Positions 1 through 7,726 of a DNA stretch of 21,293 nt are shown here, one piece after another. The number at the start of each line of letters is the position of its first letter. Position 1 is the first letter of the stretch. Where the stretch lies: the IMG/VR virus record IMGVR_UViG_3300019828_000731, positions 1-21,293 of that record. One strand, given 5' to 3'. Below the pieces are notes generated by a model. That model had not been told where the DNA came from. It did not search any database and was given only the letters and a program-made list of their open reading frames with translations. The translations under genes were made by a program, and so were the position numbers. The stretch is from a virus.

Positions 1-48
1 GTATCTTCTATATTTAATTCGGAGTTATTATCAGAATTTGATTTTTAA
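1..48 (+). CDS. C-terminal tail of a gene cut by the window edge
   Basis: The first 16 codons of frame 1 are open and end in TAA at 46-48, giving the peptide VSSIFNSELLSEFDF. The next gene starts 12 bases later, which fits the end of an upstream gene on the same strand. Nothing about its function can be said from 15 residues, and it could be a chance open frame. Confidence 0.4.
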   Translation, partial: VSSIFNSELLSEFDF

Positions 49-59
49 TATATATTTAC

Positions 60-1394
60 ATGAACTTAATTGATAAATCATCTTCTTATATGTTAATATC
101 ATCAGATAAGATAGATGATATAACTTCTGTACTTTGGTCTAGGAATTTTAGCATCATAGATATTAAATCACACAAAAATGGATTAAAAGAAGATTGTATT
201 ATAGCATATCCAAATAAAATAGATAATAATTCTATAAGAGAGGATAGTATATTTCTTATGGATAGATTTTTCGAAAAGGATATAATAGTTAAATATTCTG
301 GTGAGGATCACTTTACGAAAATATCAACAGATGGTTCTGAAGATTTATTAGAAATGATATTATATGATACTGATTATGAGAATAGAACTTCATATTTATA
401 TGAGGGCCTATCCTTTTCTTTTAAAGAAAAAATTAGATACTCTAAACCCAAATCAAAAGATGATTTAAAGATTGGGATGATAGTTGAATATCATAACAAA
501 GGAAAATGGGTTGGTTACGAAATAAAAAACCCACAAGAAGACTACGATAAGTTATTTAAGTTATTGATAAAATATGATAAAGTTAGAATCAATGAAAATG
601 AATACACTAAATTAGCTACTCATTTTATGGATGATATGGATAAGGAGTTTAAATTCTTTAGCCCAAATGATGATATAAGGTTAATTTATTGTAATATAAC
701 CTTTCCTGATGGTGTTAAGATGAGATTTAGTTGTCGTGAAAATCTTCACTCTGATACCGAAACATTCACTTTATCTAAAATATCAGGCAATGAGAGAAAT
801 GATTATAACACCTATCTTACTCAACAAAAGTATTTAAACTTATATGGAGATAAAATACAATTTGATAATTTTAATACCTATAGAAGAATAAGACTATATA
901 TGAATAGACAAGATTTATTCGGAACTAATTTTGATGGCTATATATATGATTCTAATAAACTAGGAAATATACCGGTTGTAATTGAATTTGATAAATCAAA
1001 CCAAACTGGTTTGATTCCTAGAGCTTTTTTAAAAAGAGGAATTTTCAAACAAGCGAATGATTCATTTATAGCTTATATTTTAGACCAGGCTTCTTTATTT
1101 TTTAAAAATGATGAATATCTAACTAAATTTAGAGATATAAAAGAATCACTGGTTCATGATTTTTTAGAAGCTTTAGAAAACGAACAACAAGATAGATTTC
1201 TAATATGTGATGTTAGATTAAATGAACCAAATAAAAACATAGATAGACAACTTAGATTAATAAGCTATTTGTATCTTTATTGTATATTTTATAAAACAAA
1301 TGATGATGTATTGGAAATTATTACAAACCCAGGATCATCATTTGATAGGGAGTCTCTAATAGTTCTTTTATATGGTTTAGATTACCTTAAATAA
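60..1394 (+). CDS. Hypothetical protein, 444 aa
   Basis: Long uninterrupted ORF opening with ATG 12 bases after the preceding stop. I do not recognise the family. The protein is soluble-looking and rich in Asp, Lys, Ile and Asn, with no signal peptide or membrane segment. Residues about 135-180 hold a compact block (GMIVEYHNKGKW, then KLLIKYDKVRI) that looks like a separate small domain. The remainder, about 190-444, is mixed alpha/beta with a helical C-terminal third. It converges on the next gene: the two stop codons are only 4 bases apart (1394 versus 1399), with no obvious terminator between them. An 8-bp hairpin (995-1002 with 1008-1015) lies inside the coding region and is probably incidental. 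Confidence 0.85.
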   Translation: MNLIDKSSSYMLISSDKIDDITSVLWSRNFSIIDIKSHKNGLKEDCIIAYPNKIDNNSIREDSIFLMDRFFEKDIIVKYSGEDHFTKISTDGSEDLLEMILYDTDYENRTSYLYEGLSFSFKEKIRYSKPKSKDDLKIGMIVEYHNKGKWVGYEIKNPQEDYDKLFKLLIKYDKVRINENEYTKLATHFMDDMDKEFKFFSPNDDIRLIYCNITFPDGVKMRFSCRENLHSDTETFTLSKISGNERNDYNTYLTQQKYLNLYGDKIQFDNFNTYRRIRLYMNRQDLFGTNFDGYIYDSNKLGNIPVVIEFDKSNQTGLIPRAFLKRGIFKQANDSFIAYILDQASLFFKNDEYLTKFRDIKESLVHDFLEALENEQQDRFLICDVRLNEPNKNIDRQLRLISYLYLYCIFYKTNDDVLEIITNPGSSFDRESLIVLLYGLDYLK

Positions 1395-1398
1395 AATT

Positions 1399-1875
1399 TT
1401 AATTGGTTTTATACAATCCAATTTCTAGAGAATCTGGTTTATATTCTCCATTATAATATACTAACTCAATATCATCTATACTATTTAAATCTATTTCCTG
1501 AGACCTAGTTTTATATGATCGATGAGATACGCTCTTCATCACTAATTTATGATTATCACTTCCTTCAATAAAATCAAATATTCTTTTTATATATCCTATT
1601 AATATAGGATTCAATTTAAAGCTTTTACTATACTCATTATTAGGTAATATTTCGGAAGTTTTAATTTCATCATCTATTGATATATAGATTATCATAATTA
1701 AACCATCTTGATCCCATCGACTTCCTGATGAATCCTGATATACATATAAATATTCTGTATTGGTCTCTAATACCATAGGAGATATGTTAATATCATTAAC
1801 ATCTAATAGTATATCTTTTATCTCTTCTATAACAGAATTATTCTTATTTTCATTGAATAGTTTTAAGTATCTCAT
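1399..1875 (-). CDS. Small acidic protein with N-terminal KLFNEN tag
   Basis: A 158-aa ORF beginning MRYLKLFNENKNN. I do not recognise the body, which is acidic and mixed alpha/beta with no membrane segment. The N-terminus matches the M(x)nKxF-x-E-N/S pattern seen at the start of at least five other unrelated small proteins in this window (minus-strand start 7308; plus-strand 7584, 10233, 10406 and 11913). That suggests a shared leader or targeting segment rather than common ancestry of the whole proteins. It is the last gene of a three-gene minus-strand run (glycosyltransferase, 205-aa protein, this gene), starting 16 bases after the stop of the gene before it. Confidence 0.8.
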   Translation of the reverse strand: MRYLKLFNENKNNSVIEEIKDILLDVNDINISPMVLETNTEYLYVYQDSSGSRWDQDGLIMIIYISIDDEIKTSEILPNNEYSKSFKLNPILIGYIKRIFDFIEGSDNHKLVMKSVSHRSYKTRSQEIDLNSIDDIELVYYNGEYKPDSLEIGLYKTN

Positions 1876-1891
1876 GTTATTAAATTAATTA

Positions 1892-2509
1892 TTAGATTAA
1901 TTTTAAATAAAATTGATTATAATTTTTTTCACAATCCTTTGATTTGTTTAGATAAAATCTTTTATTTTTAGAATCTACTATTAAGTTTATTCCTGGTTGA
2001 CTAAATTCATCAACTAAGCATATTATTACCTTATTAATATCAATTAATCTATCATATATAATATTTATATTAATTGATAGTTTATCGAGCTCTCTTTTAA
2101 GATAGATATTATCTACCGGGTTAGTAGACGGGCCAAATATTATTGTGGTTGTTTCATATATTGATGCAATTCTCATATATAATATATTTTTTATTAACTT
2201 ATCGATATACTCTCTATCATTACTAACTTTAATTACTTTTTTACACTCGAAATTAGTTATTATTTCCATCACACTTTCATAAATAGTATTTTCGTTTATG
2301 AACCTATTACCACTAACTGTGTGTGAGGTAATTTCTCTCTTAACTTCCGATATAATTGGTTCTGGTTCATCTAATATTTTACAAATATTAGTATGTCTAT
2401 CGATTTGCTTATTTGATTTGTTCTCTATAACATATATCTGTATTATGGGCATATCAACTTCGCGCTCTTCGTAATTACATATAGATTTTACTTTATCTAT
2501 GATCTGCAT
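1892..2509 (-). CDS. Hypothetical protein, 205 aa
   Basis: Uninterrupted ORF beginning MQIIDKVKSICNYEE. The family is not recognised. It looks soluble, with several predicted beta strands (IIQIYVIE, TTTIIFGPS, NINIIYD, KVIICLVDEF) alternating with helices, reminiscent of a Rossmann-like alpha/beta fold, but without a nucleotide-binding motif I can name. Its start overlaps the end of the upstream glycosyltransferase by 17 bases (2493-2509), so the two are probably translationally coupled. Confidence 0.75.
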   Translation of the reverse strand: MQIIDKVKSICNYEEREVDMPIIQIYVIENKSNKQIDRHTNICKILDEPEPIISEVKREITSHTVSGNRFINENTIYESVMEIITNFECKKVIKVSNDREYIDKLIKNILYMRIASIYETTTIIFGPSTNPVDNIYLKRELDKLSININIIYDRLIDINKVIICLVDEFSQPGINLIVDSKNKRFYLNKSKDCEKNYNQFYLKLI

Positions 2510-3256
2510 ATTTATTTAGCCTACCTATTTTATTTATCGATCTTTTTATCGATTTCATTAAATCATCCTTACTCATCTTAGATGTTTTATTTAATATATC
2601 CAAGCTTCTTTGATAGAACCTTTCGTCTGGGGCTGATTTCCTGTGCCATAAATGAAAACATTTTGATTTTAATTCTGCCCATTTTAAAAAATTCTTAACT
2701 TTCATAGTTTGGAAATCATCTTCTCCGCCCCATCCTATAAAATCTTCAGACCAACCACCTATTTTTAATATTGCGTCTCTTCTAAATATAGATATACCAC
2801 CAGATATGTTAATTTTTTGATTATCATTTTCTCCTCTTCCGGGTCTATTTATATTAATCATAGATTGTAGTGCAAAATCAGACTCTTGTGGTGTTAAATC
2901 CACAACTGAGTTGTAGGGGCTAACCATTTCATACTCATTCATAGACCTTAAAGCATCTATAAAGTGGTTTGGATCCATTATTAGATCAGAATCACCAAAT
3001 ACTATAATATCAGATTTAGCATACTTTAATCCAACATTAAAGGCCCAAGACCTATTATATGGTAGGTCACTTTTTATGAAAATATGCTGACAATTTAGAT
3101 TTATATTTGATATTTTAGAATGTGAATCTTGTTCGACTAAGATAATTTGTGAATTAGAGAAAGCATTTACCCAATCTATTGTTTTTTAAGATTTTTTATT
3201 CTATCTAACTTGTGTCTGTACCCAATAATAAATGTGAATGAGTGTTTATGGTTCAT
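2493..3256 (-). CDS. GT-A glycosyltransferase with GT7-type C-terminus, frameshifted
   Basis: The intact 3' part (2978-2493) carries GGISIFRRDAILKIGGW followed by GWGGEDDF, the acceptor/catalytic signature of galactosyltransferase-type GT-A enzymes (Glyco_transf_7C-like). Upstream, the minus strand reads MNHKHSFTFIIGYRHKLDR from 3256, shifts frame at the six-base homopolymer 3182-3187, then continues through KSDLPYNRSWAFNVG and VFGDSDLIMDPNHF. The DSD is the expected metal-binding DxD motif. Adding one A to the run gives a single frame of about 254 codons, a normal size for this fold. The product would transfer a sugar from a nucleotide-sugar donor, perhaps onto a phage or host surface structure; the acceptor is unknown. 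Either a real frameshift or a base-call error. Confidence 0.8.
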
Positions 3257-3345
3257 GTTTTTAATTAATTTTTATAATTATTATATGATTTTTAATATTT
3301 ATGTTTAACTTTACAAACATTGATATTTATTTAAATATAATATAG

Positions 3346-3729
3346 ATGAGTAATAAACTAAAAATAGTTGGTAGATTAAAAAAAATAACAATTTCTAATT
3401 TAAAATTAGAAATCAATGCTAAAATAGACACTGGCGCTTGGAGTAACTCATTACATGTTGATTATGTTTATATTAAAGATGGTATACTTTATATAAAAAT
3501 AGAAAATGATGAATTTGAATTTAAAAAATTCAAAGAAGTTATAATAAGAAGTTCCTTCGGAGAAGATCAAAAAAGATTTATAATAAAGATGAAAGTTATT
3601 ATAGATGATTTAAAATACAAAACATCATTTTCTTTAACAAATAGAGATAAAATGAAATATCCTTGTCTATTGGGAAGAAAATTCTTATCTAGATATAACT
3701 TTTTAGTTGATGTTAATCAAAAAAATTAA
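3346..3729 (+). CDS. Retropepsin-like (RimB/Zn_protease family) protein
   Basis: A 127-aa protein with AKIDTGAWSNSLH at residues 25-37; the Asp-Thr-Gly is the catalytic motif of retropepsin-like aspartic proteases. The C-terminal NRDKMKYPCLLGRKFL (99-114) and FLVDVN (119-124) are hallmarks of the family annotated as ATP-dependent zinc protease (PF05618, RimB/RloA2 type). Family members are often associated with RimK-type ATP-grasp peptide ligases. Here an ATP-grasp protein lies 7 kb downstream (10914), so any functional link is inference. The length is close to a minimal single-domain member. The substrate is unknown. Confidence 0.82.
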   Translation: MSNKLKIVGRLKKITISNLKLEINAKIDTGAWSNSLHVDYVYIKDGILYIKIENDEFEFKKFKEVIIRSSFGEDQKRFIIKMKVIIDDLKYKTSFSLTNRDKMKYPCLLGRKFLSRYNFLVDVNQKN

Positions 3730-3773
3730 TAAAATATTCTTTATTTAGAATTATTCTTATTATCTTTACATTC

Positions 3774-4865
3774 ATGAGAATAGCTAGAAAATTTAAACAA
3801 CTTACAAGATACACTTACCCTTACGGAACAGAACAAGGTTTATTGCCTTATTTACCAGAGGGTTATAAAGAAGACGGATTAGGAAATTATTACTTAGAGA
3901 TTGGTGATAAACCATCTACTATGTTTGCTTGTCACTTAGACACTGCTTGTTCAAAGAAAGAAAGAGTAATTCATGTTCAGAAAAGTGCAAATATAATTGG
4001 AACAGATGGTACCACTATATTGGGCGCTGATGATAAAGCTGGTATGGTAGTAATCCTTTATATGATAGAAAACAAAGTCCCTGGTCTTTATTACTTTTTT
4101 GAAGGTGAGGAAGTCGGGTGTATTGGCTCGGGTAAAGTAGCCGATGCTTGGGATAGTATGTTTTTCTCTGATTATATAAAGAAAGTAGTTTCTTTTGATA
4201 GAAGAGGTACAGATTCTATCATAACCGACCAATTCTATGGTCGTTGTTGCTCAGATGAATTCGGTAATGATTTGGCTGAAAAATTAAATTCAACTGGATT
4301 AGGCTTTAATTTCGATTTAGACCCAACCGGTATATTTACTGATTCTGCTAAATTCATGGAATTAGTCCCAGAATGTACAAACATTTCTGTTGGTTATTAT
4401 GATGAGCATACAAAATATGAAACACAAGACATTGAATTTTTACAAAGATTGTGTAAAGGTGTTTGTATGATAGATTGGGAATCACTACCAATCAAAAGAG
4501 ATCATACAGAAGATCCATATCAAGGATATTTCTCTTCTTATGGGTCCCGTAATGTTTCAGTTGAGGATTTTGTTGGTGAAGATTTATCTTGGTCAGAGTA
4601 TAATTACTCTTATTTTGATAGAAAGGGAGCTTCTGTTAAATTATACATTTCCTCTAAATATATCGAATATGAAATAAATATTATAGATGCTTGGATTAGT
4701 GGGTCTGATATGTATCCTGGTGAGAAAAATATAATTTGGAACGGAAATTCACTATACATACAAGGTGATTATGTTGGTGATAGAATAGACTTGTGTGATT
4801 TTATTTCTGAATTAAGTACCGTTCCTGAAAAGCACCTTAGTTCTTTTCATAGTGTTTATAGTTAA
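3774..4865 (+). CDS. M20/M28/M42-like zinc exopeptidase
   Basis: A 363-aa protein retaining the metal-centre motifs of di-zinc exopeptidases in order: FACHLDTA (His54, Asp56), LGADDKAG (bridging Asp86/87), EGEEVGCIGSG (Glu112/113, catalytic and ligand), SFDRRG (Asp142) and YYDEHTKYE (His212). This set matches the M20/M28/M42 clan, best fitting a peptidase of the aminopeptidase or tripeptidase kind. Residues about 240-363 form an extra C-terminal region not needed for catalysis, which I do not recognise. There is no signal peptide, so it probably acts in the cytoplasm. The gene starts 44 bases after the retropepsin-like gene, so both may belong to one transcript. Confidence 0.88.
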   Translation: MRIARKFKQLTRYTYPYGTEQGLLPYLPEGYKEDGLGNYYLEIGDKPSTMFACHLDTACSKKERVIHVQKSANIIGTDGTTILGADDKAGMVVILYMIENKVPGLYYFFEGEEVGCIGSGKVADAWDSMFFSDYIKKVVSFDRRGTDSIITDQFYGRCCSDEFGNDLAEKLNSTGLGFNFDLDPTGIFTDSAKFMELVPECTNISVGYYDEHTKYETQDIEFLQRLCKGVCMIDWESLPIKRDHTEDPYQGYFSSYGSRNVSVEDFVGEDLSWSEYNYSYFDRKGASVKLYISSKYIEYEINIIDAWISGSDMYPGEKNIIWNGNSLYIQGDYVGDRIDLCDFISELSTVPEKHLSSFHSVYS

Positions 4866-5002
4866 AACTTAGGATGCTTATAATCTTCTTTTTTGGAAAT
4901 TATAAGCATCTGATTAGTTGATATATTCTTATCATCCCAATTCATCTTCTTACAGAATTTTTTTATAAATTTTTCCCTTAATATTTTAATATTATTATCC
5001 AT
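4862..5002 (-). CDS. Small basic protein, 46 aa
   Basis: ORF too short for routine calling: MDNNIKILREKFIKKFCKK and onward, ending at a TAA that overlaps the stop of the convergent exopeptidase gene by three bases. Lysine-rich, helical N-terminus, no known motif. Supported only by its fit between neighbours. It also contains the inverted repeat at 4873-4910, so it may be non-coding. Confidence 0.4.
   Translation of the reverse strand: MDNNIKILREKFIKKFCKKMNWDDKNISTNQMLIISKKEDYKHPKF
4873..4910. repeat. 12-bp inverted repeat downstream of the exopeptidase
   Basis: GATGCTTATAAT at 4873-4884 is exactly complementary to 4899-4910, with a 14-base loop. It lies 7 bases after the exopeptidase stop codon. 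No T-tract follows on the plus strand, so it is not a classical intrinsic terminator there. It could act as an RNA 3'-end stabiliser. Confidence 0.5.
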
Positions 5003-5018
5003 AGATTATATATCTTTT

Positions 5019-5050
5019 TTTGATAATCTCGTATTTATTTTGTATCTTCG
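5019..5050 (+). promoter_or_regulatory. Bacteroidetes-type promoter (TTTG-N20-TATCTTCG)
   Basis: TTTG at 5019-5022, a 20-base spacer, and TATCTTCG at 5043-5050. This is one mismatch from the Bacteroidetes housekeeping -7 consensus TAnnTTTG, with the expected spacing to the -33 TTTG. The downstream ATG is at 5055, so the transcript would be leaderless or nearly so. Confidence 0.55.
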
Positions 5051-5054
5051 TTAA

Positions 5055-5531
5055 ATGTTTAAGATAAAAGGTAAAATACAATTCGATCCAATAGATGTAA
5101 CTAAGAAGCACAAAAGTCAATCTTCTTGGAAAAAAACAGTTATTGTTAAATTTGGATGTGATTTATCTAATTATTATGCTTGGTTCTTAAAAAGGCGATT
5201 TGGTGTTGAGTTGAATCCGCCATTAAGAGGGGCTCACTTCACAATTATAAATGATAGAATTGATGATTTAGTTTATAACGAAGCAAAAAAAATATTTAAT
5301 AACACTGATATAGAAATAATTTATGACCCAACAATAGTAAAAACTGATGCTAAAGGTCACTGGTGGATCAAAGCACACTCTCAAGATGCTCAAAACATGA
5401 GAAATGTATTAGGACTAGATAAGCCTTATCATGGATTTCATATTACACTAGGATTAGCCACGCACTTATGGTTAGATCACTCTTTATACATTAGAGAACA
5501 ATGTAGAAGATTTAAGTTATTGGAAATATAA
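5055..5531 (+). CDS. Candidate 2H phosphoesterase (two HxT motifs)
   Basis: A 158-aa protein with two His-x-Thr motifs, AHFTII (His61/Thr63) and GFHITLGL (His129/Thr131), 68 residues apart. Both are followed by hydrophobic strands, as in the 2H superfamily (LigT, 2',5'-RNA ligases, cyclic phosphodiesterases, phage Acb1). The superfamily hydrolyses or ligates 2',3'- or 2',5'-phosphoester bonds in RNA ends or cyclic oligonucleotides. In phages, members of similar length disarm CBASS signalling (T4 Acb1) or handle tRNA ends. I cannot tell which role applies, since overall similarity outside the motifs is not evident. It has its own promoter (5019-5050). Confidence 0.6.
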   Translation: MFKIKGKIQFDPIDVTKKHKSQSSWKKTVIVKFGCDLSNYYAWFLKRRFGVELNPPLRGAHFTIINDRIDDLVYNEAKKIFNNTDIEIIYDPTIVKTDAKGHWWIKAHSQDAQNMRNVLGLDKPYHGFHITLGLATHLWLDHSLYIREQCRRFKLLEI

Positions 5532-5552
5532 TATTATATATATCATGGTGTT

Positions 5553-5580
5553 GCAGATCTGCTAAAAAACACTAGTGTTT
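5553..5580. repeat. Two adjacent perfect palindromes
   Basis: GCAGATCTGC at 5553-5562 and AAACACTAGTGTTT at 5567-5580 are separated by four bases. They lie in the 105-base gap after the 2H gene and upstream of the tnpB remnant. Possible roles are a protein-binding operator, a structured transcript end, or a decayed left end of an IS200/IS605-type element, whose ends carry hairpins. Confidence 0.45.
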
Positions 5581-5636
5581 ACTATAATGATTTCACTACA
5601 ATAATATATATGTTGTAACAAAAATAAAGCAACATT

Positions 5637-5813
5637 ATGAAGAAGTCATTACTTACGACAATTTTTTTATCCTTTTTTATGATATTATTCTCACAAGAGA
5701 GTGGTAAAAATGATAGAATACAAAATTTATTACTTTCTCAGGAACATATTCATATATCTAATCAGTATGAATTGTTGAGAACGCCATATATGATAGGTAG
5801 ATTCTTGTTTTAA
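5637..5813 (+). CDS. Small secreted or membrane-anchored peptide, 58 aa
   Basis: The ORF encodes MKKSLLTTIFLSFFMILFSQ, then a polar tail ending MIGRFLF. The N-terminus is a textbook signal peptide: two lysines, a hydrophobic core at residues 5-18, and a possible cleavage site after the Ser-Gln. The tail (about 38 residues) has no recognisable motif. It may be an exported phage peptide or the 5' remnant of a longer exported protein. It sits between the paired palindromes (5553-5580) and the tnpB remnant, so it could be cargo or debris of that element. Confidence 0.5.
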   Translation: MKKSLLTTIFLSFFMILFSQESGKNDRIQNLLLSQEHIHISNQYELLRTPYMIGRFLF

Positions 5814-5864
5814 CTTTCTAACAATTGATATAAAATGACATTTAAAGTTTAATATATACTTTTA

Positions 5865-6041
5865 ATGAAAACAATATTTAAGTCATGTAACACAACACAC
5901 GATAGAGATTTTAATGCGGCTAAAAATATATTAAAACAAGGTTTAAAAATATTATCTGGTTCATGGATTGAATCGGATGTAAAACAAAAACAGGTGGAGG
6001 CGTTATCGTTAGATGAGTCTATGAAACCTGAAACACATTAG
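5865..6041 (+). pseudogene. tnpB: 3' remnant of tnpB (IS200/IS605 family)
   Basis: The short ORF reads MKTIFKSCNTTHDRDFNAAK, then NILKQGLKIL. The DRDxNAAxNI motif is the diagnostic C-terminal RuvC-III segment of TnpB/IS605 OrfB, preceded by the last part of the zinc ribbon (Cys8). All of the upstream protein, including the other RuvC acidic residues, is missing; only about 58 codons remain. No tnpA is visible nearby. The 3' end runs into a hairpin at 6033-6057, where the right end and guide (omega) RNA of such elements normally lie. The truncated TS gene starts 75 bases further on. This is a dead element remnant. Confidence 0.75.
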
Positions 6042-6057
6042 TCTTTAGCTAATGTGT
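6033..6057 (+). repeat. Right-end hairpin of the tnpB remnant
   Basis: ACACATTAG at 6033-6041 pairs exactly with 6049-6057 around a 7-base loop, and the tnpB stop codon lies within the 5' arm. IS200/IS605 right ends carry subterminal hairpins that also form the 3' part of the omega RNA, so this is probably the surviving element end. It could also simply serve as a transcript-end hairpin. Confidence 0.5.
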
Positions 6058-6115
6058 AGTTCATAGAACACAACAAAGAGATTAAACTTTGTTGTAATTT
6101 TTCATAAAACAGTTT

Positions 6116-6844
6116 ATGAATACATTAGATAAACAATACATAAATTTACTGAAAGATATACTTGATAATGGTGTTAGTAAAGGTGATAGAACCGGAACTG
6201 GCACCATTTCAGTTTTTGGTAGACAGATAAGACATAAAATGTCCGAGGGATTCCCTCTATTAACAACTAAAAAAATGCCATTTAAAACAATAACAACAGA
6301 ACTTCTGTGGTTTTTGAGAGGTGATACTAATATTAAATACTTAGTTGATAATAATTGTAATATTTGGAATGGTGATGCTTATAAGAATTATTTTAATAAA
6401 ACTAAAGATTTGACCTTAGAGACATTACATGTTCCTTTTCAACAAACACATTTATTTGGCACAATAGGTGGATCTGTTAGTAAGGGTAAATTTAGACCAT
6501 ATACTATAGAAGAATTTGTAAATAAAATTAAAACAGATGATGAATTTGCTAATAAATGGGGTGATTTAGGTCCTGTTTATGGTAAACAATGGAGAAACTG
6601 GGAAGGAGTTGACCAAATAGAGAATTTGATAAATGATCTAAAATCAAATCCTGATTCTAGGAGATTAATGGTTAATGCTTGGAACGTAGCCAATATAGAC
6701 CAAATGGTTTTACCGCCTTGTCATTATGGGTTTCAAGTTTATACTAGAGAATTAAGCTTTGATGAAAGATTTGAATTGGCTGTTGATAAAGGAAATAACC
6801 CACTAGATATGGATAAAACAATAACAAAATCTAATGATATATAA
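6116..6844 (+). pseudogene. thyA: Thymidylate synthase, truncated 3' (copy 1)
   Basis: Clear Thy[21 protein letters not shown] near residue 20 (folate/phosphate-binding Arg), [49 protein letters not shown], and the active-site Cys in [11 protein letters not shown]. After about residue 230 homology stops at LDMDK, and the ORF ends 7 codons later. The NQRSCD segment and the dUMP/folate-binding C-terminus (the GDxHIYxNH region) are missing, so this copy should not be catalytic. A second, complete TS lies at 15197 and an extra 3' fragment at 17071. The breakpoint coincides with the end of the convergent minus-strand gene (6803-7308), suggesting a rearrangement. No intron core is evident downstream. 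Confidence 0.85.
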
Positions 6845-7308
6845 CCTTTTTACTTTCATCAGTAAGTAGACATCGGTTAAAGCCTTATACTCATCGACTA
6901 CTTTACTAATAGTACTCTCAAATTTAAATATACTTTCAAATTTAAATATATCATTTTCAATTGTTTTATCCATATTACCACCAATTGAAAACGATGTCTT
7001 TTTAACCTTACTACTGAACCATCCAGTTGAGAATATAAATAGATAAAAGTTTAGCTTTTTACTAAAAATATAATCCATATCTTTACCATAATAATCAAAT
7101 TCTAACTCAGAGTTAAGATGTTTTTTATATTGTATTATTAACCACTTAACATACTTACCTGGTTTAGAAAAATCTTTCTTTCTAACACTTGTAGGGTCGA
7201 TATTAACCAATTTATAAAATACACCCTTATCTAAATCAGAATAATATTTTAATCTTATAGCTTCACTACCTATTGTTTTTCTTCATTAAACTTTCTTAAA
7301 TATCTCAT
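6803..7308 (-). CDS. Tagged accessory protein ([10 protein letters not shown] start), frameshifted
   Basis: The uninterrupted part (7210-6803) has no natural start context. Extending upstream on the minus strand finds [11 protein letters not shown] from 7308. It runs into a stop at a T5 run (A5 on the coding strand, 7276-7280). Adding one A continues as [18 protein letters not shown] and then joins [19 protein letters not shown] in one frame of about 168 codons. The N-terminus carries the shared KFxE tag. The body is unrecognised, basic and aromatic-rich. The duplicated FKFES-I segment near residues 115-130 is a small tandem repeat. Its 3' end overlaps the truncated TS by 42 bases. Confidence 0.6.
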
Positions 7309-7383
7309 AATCTATATATAAAGACATTTTTCTATAAAAGGAATTAAGTATATACTTATATATACCATAAAAATAAACAAATT

Positions 7384-7548
7384 ATGTCAGGAATTAAAGA
7401 TAAGACATTCGTATTAAGGGTATCACAAAGACTATTGGAGGAATTTAGAGAATTTTGTGATGAAAACTCTATTAATATGAGTAAGAGGTTAAGAAAATAT
7501 ATGGAAAATGATATAGAGGCTTGGAAGAAAAGAAAAAGTGAAAATTAA
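7384..7548 (+). CDS. Ribbon-helix-helix DNA-binding protein, 54 aa
   Basis: The ORF encodes MSGIKDKTFVLRVSQRLLEE and then helices through NMSKRLRKYMENDIEAW. A short beta strand (KTFVLRVS) followed by two helices, with the second starting at INMSKRLRKY, is the Arc/MetJ/CopG ribbon-helix-helix pattern. Such proteins dimerise, and the strand inserts into the DNA major groove. It is most likely a small transcriptional repressor or an orphan antitoxin. No toxin gene is recognised beside it. It lies in a divergent arrangement with the tagged gene at 7308, so it could act on the shared upstream region 7309-7383. Confidence 0.7.
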   Translation: MSGIKDKTFVLRVSQRLLEEFREFCDENSINMSKRLRKYMENDIEAWKKRKSEN

Positions 7549-7583
7549 TTTAATATATACACTATATAAAAAATACACATATA

Positions 7584-7726
7584 ATGAAGCACGTAAGGTC
7601 ATATAGTAATTATAAGAAACATAAAAATACACAAGAAAATTCAATGAGAATATCTTAATTCTTAAAGATATTGAACTAAGCTCAAGTGATGAGAATTTTT
7701 CATGGATATTTTTGAGAAAGTCTTAA
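7584..7726 (+). CDS. Small tagged protein (KFNEN), apparently frameshifted
   Basis: As written, the frame gives only MKHVRSYSNYKKHKNTQENS and four more residues. Adding one A to the A5 run at 7623-7627 gives KKYTRKFNENILILKDIELS and onward to a stop at 7724-7726, about 48 aa in total. The restored frame again places a KFNEN tag close to the N-terminus, which favours the repaired reading. The 3' end overlaps the start of the next gene (7702) by 25 bases. Function unknown. Confidence 0.45.

Noticed and set aside
995-1015. 8-bp hairpin ATCAAACC/GGTTTGAT as a terminator or element end
   Set aside because: It lies in the middle of an intact coding sequence without a T-tract and codes for ordinary residues.
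6820-7300. Group I intron splitting the first thymidylate synthase, as in T4 td
   Set aside because: No conserved intron core pairing was evident and no second exon follows. The region is filled by a convergent protein-coding gene.
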